Source: an uncultured Chloroflexota bacterium (GTDB taxonomy: Bacteria; Chloroflexota; Anaerolineae; Caldilineales; Caldilineaceae). From it: a DNA stretch of 10,605 bases. The translations under genes and the position numbers were made by a program. Where the stretch lies: assembly GCA_903858085.1 (NCBI GenBank), contig CAIOHJ010000242.1, forward strand, positions 1-10,605, in the 5' to 3' direction. The notes beneath the pieces are model-generated. The model had not been told where the DNA came from. It made no database searches and saw only the letters and a program-made list of their open reading frames with translations. Below are positions 1-5,516 of this stretch, piece by piece; the first letter of the stretch is position 1; the number at the start of each line of letters is the position of its first letter.

Positions 1-2214
1 CGCAGCCTGGATGTAGCCCAGATTCCCAACCTGCTCCTGTTCGCCCTGATTTTGCTGTTGACCTTCTGGCTGGCACGGCGGACGGTCGGTGACGGCTGGG
101 CCCTCCTGGCGGTGGCGCTGCTCAGTCTGCTGCCGATGGCAACGGCGATGACTCGGCTGTACTATATGGAAAACAGCCTGGCCGCGCCGCTGCTGGCCGC
201 CTTTTATGCCCTGCTGCGCTCCGAACGTTTTCGACACCGTGGCTGGTCGATTGGGTTTGGGGGGGCGCTGGGGATTGCCCTGCTCAGCAAATGGACCGCG
301 CCGCTCTATCTGGCGCTGCCGTTGCTCTATCTGTTGTGGACCGGAAATTTTTGGCAGCTGCAGCGCAGCGCACTGCGCAGCTGGCAGCCGCGAGGGGCAG
401 CGGTCGGCGGGGCGCTGGGGGTCGGGTTTTTGCTGGCCCTGGCCTGGTACTGGCCCAACCGTGAGTTTGTCGTCGAGCAGGAGATGTTTTTGGGGGAGTG
501 GCTGTTGTGGCCGTGGACCCTGTTGTTTGCGCTGGCACTCTATGCGCTCTGGAGTGGGCGGGGACAGATCGGCAATGGCTGGACAGCGGTTACACTGGCC
601 CTGGCAATTGCCAGTCTATGGTATCTTCCACGGCTCGATGTGCTGACCCCGCTGGGGGATGTTGCTTTCGGCACCGACCGGGGCACCAAGGAGCCGCCCA
701 ATTTGTGGGCTCTTGCTGCGTACACCCGCTATTTGGAATATGGGCTCTTCGAGCATCTGGGGGTGTTGGCCAGCTGGGTCATCTTGCCGGCGGCGCTGGT
801 GGGGTGGGTGGCGCGTGCCCGGCAGCCTGTTGCTGCCGATCTCAAGATCTACGGCCTGGCGGTGGTCAGCGCCTGGCTTCCGCTCACGGTGTTGACCTAC
901 ACCAACCCGCGAAACCTGGTCCCTCTGCTGCCGCTGCTGGTCATTTTGCTGGTGGCGGGTCTGTCCGGGTACCCGCGCAAGCTGGCGGCCGCTGTGGCTG
1001 TGGCCTGGCTCGGTGTCTTGCTGGTGCAAGGGGCGTTGTTTACGTTTGACCGGCTGGCACCCCTCTACGCGTGGGCGCCGCAGCTTTGGGTTCAGAGCGA
1101 GTATTCTGTCCTGCCGGCGACAGGCTCGACCGATCCGGCCTACTGGATCGGGCCAGATGTGTTGGCGACGGTCGGCAGCCCGGAGGGTGACGCAGAATCG
1201 CTGGGGGTGTTGATCGACACCTGGGAAATTCACCGTGGCAAGCTTCGTTACCTGGTGGCCCTGGACAAGCTGAACATCACCGTCAACGCCTTGACCGAAC
1301 AGCGCGCAGCTGGCTGGGGGCAGGCGCTGGCCAACCGCTGGATCCTGCTCAAAGACGGCGACAACCGTGATGTCCAGCCTGCCGGGCAAGCGATTCTGAC
1401 CCGAATTGCCCAGAAGGACTCCTTGTTCCACCAGCTGTACGAACCGGTCAAACAGTATCCGTTGCCCGATGGGTCGACAGCCACCTTGTACAGCCGCGAC
1501 GGGCCGCGCCAGCCGGAAGCCTATCCGGTGATCCTGATCGAGACCTCCCCGATCGCCGACGCATTGAACCTTTTTGATTCCTCCCAGGCGACGCTGATCT
1601 TTGGGGACCGGGATATTGCGGTCTGGACAGCCGTGCACGACCTGGCTGCAGACCGGGTGCTGCTGCCGGGGCGGGAAGATGCAGCGTACCCGGTGCCACT
1701 GGAGCAGGTGCGCGGTACGATTTTTGTCGTGAGCCGCCACACGCAGGGGGCCCGTGAACAGGTAGCAGCTGACAGCTATTTTGCCCGCACGGTGGTCTCG
1801 GGGGAGACCCTGTTGGAGGTCTTTGGTCGGCCGCGCCGTCCTTTGCAGGCGCTGGCGGCACACTCTCCGTGGGCTGCGCTTGACCTGTCCGCTCTCCGCA
1901 GCCAGGCGCAGGTCGCTCCGGGGGAGGTGCTGCCGGTCGAGCTGGAAATGAGCAGAGCCAGTGCAACCCCGCTCAAACTTTCTGTGCGTCTGCTGGCAGC
2001 AGACGGCACCGTGGTCGCCCAGAACGATCTGCCGGTAGAACCGGCTGTTCGTCTGGGGCTGTTGGTTCCCCCCGGAACGCCCAGCGGGGAATACAAGCTG
2101 GGTGCAGTGCTGTACGACCCGGCCACCCTGGCAGAGGTAGCGACCCGAACCGGCGAATCGTTTGGGACGGTGGCGCCGATCCAGGTGGTCGAAGCGCTCC
2201 AGCCGGGCAGCTGA
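1..2214 (+). CDS. GT39/PMT-like membrane glycosyltransferase, 5'-truncated by window edge
   Basis: The frame is open from base 1 (R-S-L-D-V-A-Q...) to a TGA at 2212-2214, giving 737 residues. The true start lies outside the window; a TTG at 52 is internal and falls in the first visible membrane helix. Residues 1 to about 350 are mostly hydrophobic helices with short Arg-rich loops. They include T-R-L-Y-Y-M-E-N (about 51-58) and an L-S-K-W-T-A-P segment (about 95-101), both of a type seen in GT-C/PMT enzymes. The family's first-loop acidic (DE) motif would lie in the missing N-terminus. After about residue 350 comes a long soluble region, presumably extracytoplasmic. It ends in a beta-sandwich-like module (about 620-737) with P-G-E-V-L-P-V-E-L and P-S-G-E-Y-K-L-G-A-V-L-Y-D motifs, like the modules at the ends of the 5517-8015 and 8211-10604 products. 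Inferred role: transfer of sugar from a polyprenyl-phosphate donor at the outer membrane face. The acceptor is unknown. The GT-C fold is fairly sure; the exact family is less so. Confidence 0.85.
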   Translation, partial: RSLDVAQIPNLLLFALILLLTFWLARRTVGDGWALLAVALLSLLPMATAMTRLYYMENSLAAPLLAAFYALLRSERFRHRGWSIGFGGALGIALLSKWTAPLYLALPLLYLLWTGNFWQLQRSALRSWQPRGAAVGGALGVGFLLALAWYWPNREFVVEQEMFLGEWLLWPWTLLFALALYALWSGRGQIGNGWTAVTLALAIASLWYLPRLDVLTPLGDVAFGTDRGTKEPPNLWALAAYTRYLEYGLFEHLGVLASWVILPAALVGWVARARQPVAADLKIYGLAVVSAWLPLTVLTYTNPRNLVPLLPLLVILLVAGLSGYPRKLAAAVAVAWLGVLLVQGALFTFDRLAPLYAWAPQLWVQSEYSVLPATGSTDPAYWIGPDVLATVGSPEGDAESLGVLIDTWEIHRGKLRYLVALDKLNITVNALTEQRAAGWGQALANRWILLKDGDNRDVQPAGQAILTRIAQKDSLFHQLYEPVKQYPLPDGSTATLYSRDGPRQPEAYPVILIETSPIADALNLFDSSQATLIFGDRDIAVWTAVHDLAADRVLLPGREDAAYPVPLEQVRGTIFVVSRHTQGAREQVAADSYFARTVVSGETLLEVFGRPRRPLQALAAHSPWAALDLSALRSQAQVAPGEVLPVELEMSRASATPLKLSVRLLAADGTVVAQNDLPVEPAVRLGLLVPPGTPSGEYKLGAVLYDPATLAEVATRTGESFGTVAPIQVVEALQPGS

Positions 2215-2240
2215 ACACCGGGCAGCTGAACACCGGGCAG
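2203..2240. repeat. 15-bp tandem repeat, about 2.5 copies, spanning a stop codon
   Basis: The unit CCGGGCAGCTGAACA occurs at 2203-2217 and 2218-2232, then a partial copy CCGGGCAG at 2233-2240, all without mismatch. The first copy holds the last sense codons and the TGA of the upstream glycosyltransferase. Because the unit is a multiple of three, the second copy places another in-frame TGA at 2227-2229. The repeat fills most of the 37-bp gap to the convergent gene. It forms no obvious stem with a T-tract, so I do not call it a terminator. Replication slippage is the simplest origin. Confidence 0.9.
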
Positions 2241-2251
2241 GGCCAGCGGGG

Positions 2252-3229
2252 TCACTCGACCGGACGCACACACCGGATGCCGATGGCGCTGGGCCAGTGT
2301 TCTGGCGGCTTCAGGCTCCGCCCGGCAACGCGCATGTCGCTCTCCTTGTTGAGCCAGGAACCGCCACGCCGGACCCGGTATTCGCCGGTCGGGGGGCCAG
2401 GTGGGTTCACCAGGGGGGAGCTCTTGTAGTAGGCGCCTGCGTACCAGTCATTCACCCATTCCCAGACGTTGCCCGCCATGTCCATCAACCCGTCGGGGCT
2501 GGCCCCGCCTGAGTAGGAGCCGACTGCATCGGTGTCGTGCAGACGGTTGTTGTAGTTGAGCAGGGTATCGTCGGCCGGGCGATTTCCCCAGGGAAATTTG
2601 CGAGTGTCCTGGTTGCCGCGCGCCGCCCGTTCCCACTCGGCTTCAGTCGGGAGGCGTTTCCCACCCCAGGTGCAAAATGCCGCTGCCTGATACCAGTCCA
2701 CCCGAATCACTGGATAGTTGTCAAATTCTGGATTTCCATAATAGTGAGAGCGTGTGTAGGAGTTGTTCTGCCAGGGAGGGGTGCACCCCCCTGCCTCCAC
2801 ACAGACTCTGTACCGTGCGTTGGTCACTTCGTATTTGTCGATGAAATAGGCGTCCAAATAGACTGTGTGCAGTGGTTTTTGATTCGGGCTGCAGGTTTCG
2901 ATTGGGTTGCTCATATCACAGCCCATCTGAAATTCGCCGGCCCGGATCAGGATCTCTTCGGTCTGGTCCGGGCTGGGGGGGGGTGTTGGCAGGGGGACTG
3001 GCGTGGGCACCGCTACAAAGGCGATGATCGGCGCGTAGATCTGGCTCTGTGTCAGCTGAGAGGAAACTGTGACGGTGGCGGCGGGCACTCTCTTTGGCTG
3101 CTGCTCTTGCAGCCCAACGCGGTGATGCGTTGCTCTGAAGCTGCCTGGGCTCTCTCCATGAAGCTGGAGGGGGGCACCGATTCCCAACAGAAACCATAAC
3201 AATCCAAGAGAGAGCAGTCGACAGGTCAT
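2252..3229 (-). CDS. secreted FGE-sulfatase-fold protein, paralog A (non-FGE active site)
   Basis: 325 residues. The ATG at 3229-3227 is chosen because AGGAG sits 7 nt upstream and the N-terminus (M-T-C-R-L-L-S-L-G-L-L-W-F-L-L-G) is a good signal peptide, cleaved at about 24-26. A variable region follows, with the short motif Q-I-Y-A-P-I-I-A (about 63-70) and a Pro-rich linker (about 74-87). The FGE-sulfatase domain (PF03781-like) covers about 90-325: E-E-I-L-I-R-A-G-E-F-Q-M-G-C-D, D-K-Y-E-V-T-N-A-R-Y, K-R-L-P-T-E-A-E-W-E, M-D-M-A-G-N-V-W-E-W and R-G-G-S-W (288-292). True FGE has two copper-binding Cys just after R-G-G-S-Y. Here those positions read L-N-K-E-S-D-M, with no Cys, so formylglycine generation is unlikely. 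The six or more remaining Cys may form disulfides. It is divergent from paralog B, convergent with the upstream glycosyltransferase, and the most diverged of the three. Ligand binding on a C-type-lectin-like fold is a reasonable guess; the substrate is unknown. Confidence 0.9.
   Translation of the reverse strand: MTCRLLSLGLLWFLLGIGAPLQLHGESPGSFRATHHRVGLQEQQPKRVPAATVTVSSQLTQSQIYAPIIAFVAVPTPVPLPTPPPSPDQTEEILIRAGEFQMGCDMSNPIETCSPNQKPLHTVYLDAYFIDKYEVTNARYRVCVEAGGCTPPWQNNSYTRSHYYGNPEFDNYPVIRVDWYQAAAFCTWGGKRLPTEAEWERAARGNQDTRKFPWGNRPADDTLLNYNNRLHDTDAVGSYSGGASPDGLMDMAGNVWEWVNDWYAGAYYKSSPLVNPPGPPTGEYRVRRGGSWLNKESDMRVAGRSLKPPEHWPSAIGIRCVRPVE
2264..2368 (-). other. C-terminal variable-type segment of paralog A
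   Basis: Codons 288-322, from R-G-G-S-W to R-C-V-R, align without gaps to the same 35-residue segments of paralogs B and C. The fixed positions are R-G-G-S-W, the N two residues on, M-R-V-A, an R, an E, a G and R-C. Most other positions differ from B and C (for example K-E-S and S-L-K-P-P). In FGE-fold proteins this segment forms the ligand or active-site surface. Confidence 0.6.
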
Positions 3230-3285
3230 TGTTGAACTCCTGATGGGGTTGGTGGTATGTGTGCGCTGCAGGAGAGCACGCGACT

Positions 3286-3315
3286 ATTGTAAGGCTCTGC
3301 AAAAAGATTGCCCAA
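3286..3315 (-). promoter_or_regulatory. putative sigma70-type promoter for paralog A
   Basis: On the minus strand, TTGGGC (3315-3310) and TACAAT (3291-3286) are separated by 18 nt. Predicted transcription start is near 3279, giving a leader of about 50 nt before the ATG at 3229. The -10 is good and the -35 moderate. Assigned by eye. Confidence 0.45.
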
Positions 3316-3439
3316 TTCAGACCCGAGGGGGCTTTTGTGCGCAGGGAGAGCGCTGTGCGGGGCTGTCTGGGAGATCGGAGGAGGGGCTTCCCTGGCGCAG
3401 CAACGGGCCGCAGCGTTGCCGGGGAACTGCTGTATGGGG

Positions 3440-3468
3440 TTGACCGGCCTGTCGGTGCGTTGTATACT
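3440..3468 (+). promoter_or_regulatory. putative sigma70-type promoter for the paralog B-C pair
   Basis: TTGACC (3440-3445), a 17-nt spacer, and TATACT (3463-3468) nearly match consensus. The predicted start near 3475 gives a leader of about 67 nt to the ATG at 3543. No second promoter is evident between B and C, so this probably drives both. Confidence 0.65.
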
Positions 3469-3542
3469 CGAAGGGGATGACGTCGAGAACCTGGCAGAAC
3501 AGGCAAGTCGGCCTTTCTGCTCTTCGAATCTAGGTCTGAGCC

Positions 3543-4553
3543 ATGAAAGCTTGTGTGATCTGTGCTCTCTTGTTGGGGGCGCTTGTTGTGTGGGGGGGGA
3601 GCACGGAAGCTGTTCAGGGGGCAGCAAACCCTGGCGGGCAGCTGCCAGCCAGTCGACTCCCGCCGCTGTTGCAACCGACTGACCTGGTGGTCAGCACCTC
3701 TTTGGATGCTTTGGGTCTGTGGGTGCGCCCCTCTGTCGAGCTGACTGCAAGCCAGGTCTATCTGCCTGTGGTGGCGCAGGGAGAAGCCACCAGCACCCCG
3801 ACGCCTCCCCCCAATTTTGCAGAGGAGATCTTGATCCCGCCTGGAGAATTTCAGATGGGCTGTGACCTCTACAATGCGGTAGATTCTTGCACGCGCGGGA
3901 GCGAGCTGCCTTTGCATACGGTCTCTTTGGATGCTTACTACCTCGACAAATATGAAGTGACCAACGCACGTTATCAAGCCTGTGTCGATGCGGGGGTCTG
4001 CCGGGCCCCGCGCGCAAACGAATCCAGCACCCGCTCTTTCTATTATGGCAACCCTGAATTTGCCAATTACCCGGTGTTGTTTGTGAATTGGAACGACGCC
4101 AATACCTTCTGTCGCTGGGCGGGCAGGCGGTTGCCGACCGAGGCAGAATGGGAGAAGGCTGCGCGCGGCCCCCTGGACACGCGAAAATATCCGTGGGGCA
4201 ACCGTGAGTTGGACTGTGCTCTGGGCAATTTTCATGTCCCGATCGAAGGGGGGCGGAGGATGTGTACAGGCGACACTGTGCAGGTCGGTACCTACCCGGA
4301 GGGTGCCAGCCTGTATGGGGTGATGGATATGGCGGGCAATGTACGCGAATGGGTCAACGACTGGTATGGGCAGAACTACTACAGCGTATCGCCTGTACAC
4401 AACCCACAGGGCCCGGCAAACGGGAGCACGCGTATCCTGCGTGGTGGGTCGTGGGACAACCACGGCAACTATATGCGTGTGGCCTATCGTATTTACACCT
4501 ATCTGGAGCGAAGCAACTACTATTATGGGATTCGCTGTGCCCGTTCATTTTAG
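3543..4553 (+). CDS. secreted FGE-sulfatase-fold protein, paralog B (non-FGE active site)
   Basis: 336 residues, ATG at 3543, TAG at 4551-4553. The N-terminus M-K-A-C-V-I-C-A-L-L-L-G-A-L-V-V-W-G-G is a signal peptide, probably cleaved near A-V-Q-G-A (about 23-27); the ribosome site is weak. Residues 68-78 contain L-T-A-S-Q-V-Y-L-P-V-V, matched in A and C, then a Thr/Pro linker (T-S-T-P-T-P-P-P, about 83-90). The FGE-like domain runs about 94-336: E-E-I-L-I-P-P-G-E-F-Q-M-G-C-D, D-K-Y-E-V-T-N-A-R-Y, R-R-L-P-T-E-A-E-W-E-K-A-A-R-G, M-D-M-A-G-N-V-R-E-W-V-N-D-W and R-G-G-S-W (300-304). The residues after R-G-G-S-W (D-N-H-G-N-Y-M-R-V-A) lack both FGE copper cysteines, with N and M in their places. 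B and C are much closer to each other than to A and share a segment with an extra Cys (C-T-G-D-T in B, C-V-G-D-T in C), so they look like a tandem duplication. Function inferred only from fold: binding or structural protein outside the membrane. Confidence 0.9.
   Translation: MKACVICALLLGALVVWGGSTEAVQGAANPGGQLPASRLPPLLQPTDLVVSTSLDALGLWVRPSVELTASQVYLPVVAQGEATSTPTPPPNFAEEILIPPGEFQMGCDLYNAVDSCTRGSELPLHTVSLDAYYLDKYEVTNARYQACVDAGVCRAPRANESSTRSFYYGNPEFANYPVLFVNWNDANTFCRWAGRRLPTEAEWEKAARGPLDTRKYPWGNRELDCALGNFHVPIEGGRRMCTGDTVQVGTYPEGASLYGVMDMAGNVREWVNDWYGQNYYSVSPVHNPQGPANGSTRILRGGSWDNHGNYMRVAYRIYTYLERSNYYYGIRCARSF
4440..4544 (+). other. C-terminal variable-type segment of paralog B
   Basis: Codons 300-334, R-G-G-S-W to R-C-A-R. 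Against C it differs at 10 of 35 residues with no gap. Seven of the ten differing codons change only in their first two bases, leaving the third base equal. It ends in a stretch (4524-4546) that matches 5482-5504 in C at 22 of 23 bases. The Tyr-rich tip (I-Y-T-Y and N-Y-Y-Y-G) is typical of exposed binding surfaces. Confidence 0.6.
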
Positions 4554-5514
4554 GAGGTGGGCGCTCCTGGCTGCAGTCTGCCTGTCGCTCTGGGGGGCTG
4601 CTTTTTCAGCTGTCCAAGGAGCCCCGCGGCGAGAGCGGGAGCCAGCTTCTGTTGCGGCCAGCCGTCCGCCCAGCCCGCAGCAGGAGAGAGGCAAGCTGGA
4701 TGCGTCGCTCCAACTGACAGACAGCTGGCTGTATTTGCCTGTCGTTGCTGCGGTGGAGGTGCCCCCAACGCTCAACCCGGCTGAAGAGGTTTTGATCCCA
4801 GCCGGCCCGTTTTTGATGGGTTGTGACAGCAGCCTGGCCTGGGAAGCCTGCCGGGTGGACGAACGCCCGCTGCACAGCGTTGAACTGGATGCCTACGCCA
4901 TCGACCGGTATGAAGTGACCAATGCCCGCTACCAGGCCTGTGTCGAGGCGGGGGTCTGCCGTACGCCGCGCAGCCGTGGGTCGAACACGCGCAGTTTTTA
5001 CTACGGAAATCCTGCGTATGCGAACTATCCGGTGCTGCACACCAACTGGCACGACGCCCGAAATTTATGCAGCTGGGAGGGAAAGCGTCTGCCCACCGAG
5101 GCGGAGTGGGAGAAAGCTGCGCGCGGGGAGAGAGACACCAGGATGTATCCTTGGGGGGACGAGCCCCGCGACTGCAGACTGGGGAATTTTGACGTGGTGG
5201 TCGACGGGAGACGGGTCTGGTGTGTGGGAGACACGACCGAGATCGGCACCTACCCTGCGGGGGCCAGCCCGTATGGGGTGATGGACATGGCGGGCAACGT
5301 GCGCGAGTGGGTCAACGATCTGTATGCCAGCAACTACTACAGCTTCTCCCCCGTCCACAACCCGCAGGGGCCAGCGACAGGTTCCGACCATCTGCTGCGC
5401 GGCGGTTCATGGGACAACCACTTCGACTACATGCGGGTGGCCCGCCGGGTTGTCACGTTTCCTGAGCGCAGCAACAACCTCTATGGGTTTCGCTGTGCCC
5501 GTTCTCTGCCCTGA
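4525..5514 (+). CDS. secreted FGE-sulfatase-fold protein, paralog C (non-FGE active site)
   Basis: 329 residues from the ATG at 4525, which overlaps B by 29 bp in another frame. I chose it because it gives a complete signal peptide: M-G-F-A-V-P-V-H-F-R-R, a hydrophobic core W-A-L-L-A-A-V-C-L-S-L-W-G-A, then an A-F-S-A or V-Q-G-A cleavage region (about 26-33). The frame stays open back to an ATG at 4339, but that would add 62 residues overlapping B. A CTG at 4567, after the strong AGGAGG, would lose the Arg-Arg pair. Residues 64-75 carry L-T-D-S-W-L-Y-L-P-V-V-A, but the linker is short (P-P-T-L-N-P). The FGE-like domain is about 86-329: V-L-I-P-A-G-P-F-L-M-G-C-D, D-R-Y-E-V-T-N-A-R-Y, K-R-L-P-T-E-A-E-W-E-K, M-D-M-A-G-N-V-R-E-W-V-N-D and R-G-G-S-W (292-296). 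D-N-H-F-D-Y-M-R-V-A follows, again without the FGE copper cysteines. Probably co-transcribed with B. The fold is secure; the start and function are not. Confidence 0.85.
   Translation: MGFAVPVHFRRWALLAAVCLSLWGAAFSAVQGAPRREREPASVAASRPPSPQQERGKLDASLQLTDSWLYLPVVAAVEVPPTLNPAEEVLIPAGPFLMGCDSSLAWEACRVDERPLHSVELDAYAIDRYEVTNARYQACVEAGVCRTPRSRGSNTRSFYYGNPAYANYPVLHTNWHDARNLCSWEGKRLPTEAEWEKAARGERDTRMYPWGDEPRDCRLGNFDVVVDGRRVWCVGDTTEIGTYPAGASPYGVMDMAGNVREWVNDLYASNYYSFSPVHNPQGPATGSDHLLRGGSWDNHFDYMRVARRVVTFPERSNNLYGFRCARSLP
4552..4557 (+). promoter_or_regulatory. strong Shine-Dalgarno overlapping the paralog B stop codon
   Basis: TAGGAGG at 4551-4557 joins the B stop codon to a perfect AGGAGG. No ATG, GTG or TTG lies 5-10 nt downstream in the paralog C frame. 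The only in-frame near-cognate codon at suitable spacing is CTG at 4567, 9 nt away. The in-frame ATG (4525) and GTG (4537) lie upstream of this site. It may therefore serve CTG initiation, reinitiation after B, or be a relic of a lost start. Confidence 0.5.
5398..5502 (+). other. C-terminal variable-type segment of paralog C
   Basis: Codons 292-326, R-G-G-S-W to R-C-A-R, the same length as in A and B. Differences from B include F-D for G-N, R for Y, V-V for I-Y, F-P for Y-L, N-L for Y-Y and F for I. Five neighbouring codons differ only synonymously (for example cgg for cgt), so this is not a copy freshly derived from the same template as B. Confidence 0.6.
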
Positions 5515-5516
5515 AA

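Larger units (their letters stand above)
3230..3542. other. 313-bp divergent spacer between paralogs A and B
   Basis: No credible gene lies here; the short frames have no ribosome site or recognisable protein character. It holds a promoter-like pair for A (3286-3315, minus) and a strong one for B (3440-3468, plus), facing away from each other. The roughly 120 bp between them (about 3316-3439) is G-rich with a weak inverted repeat GCAACG/CGTTGC (3400-3405 and 3414-3419, 8-nt loop). I see no sequence resembling the paralogs' variable C-terminal segments, so it does not hold an obvious template repeat. Confidence 0.6.

Noticed and set aside
616..2271. 551-codon open frame on the minus strand
   Set aside because: Antisense shadow of the truncated glycosyltransferase in GC-rich DNA; its product is Gln/Arg-rich with no membrane or domain pattern.
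3316..3439. DGR template repeat in the A-B spacer
   Set aside because: I looked for an adenine-rich near-copy of the variable segments and found none here or elsewhere in the window.
2916..4463. 515-codon open frame on the minus strand
   Set aside because: It runs antisense through paralog B and the start of A. Its translation is low-complexity and rich in Arg, Pro and His, with no domain, while the overlapping frames have clear FGE-fold motifs.
4339..4524. Upstream extension of paralog C to the ATG at 4339
   Set aside because: It would overlap 215 bp of B and put 62 non-signal residues before a good signal peptide.
4549..4580. Twin-arginine (Tat) signal in paralog C (F-R-R-W-A-L-L)
   Set aside because: Only the Arg pair matches; the S/T before and the F-L-K type residues after are missing, and paralogs A and B have ordinary Sec signals.
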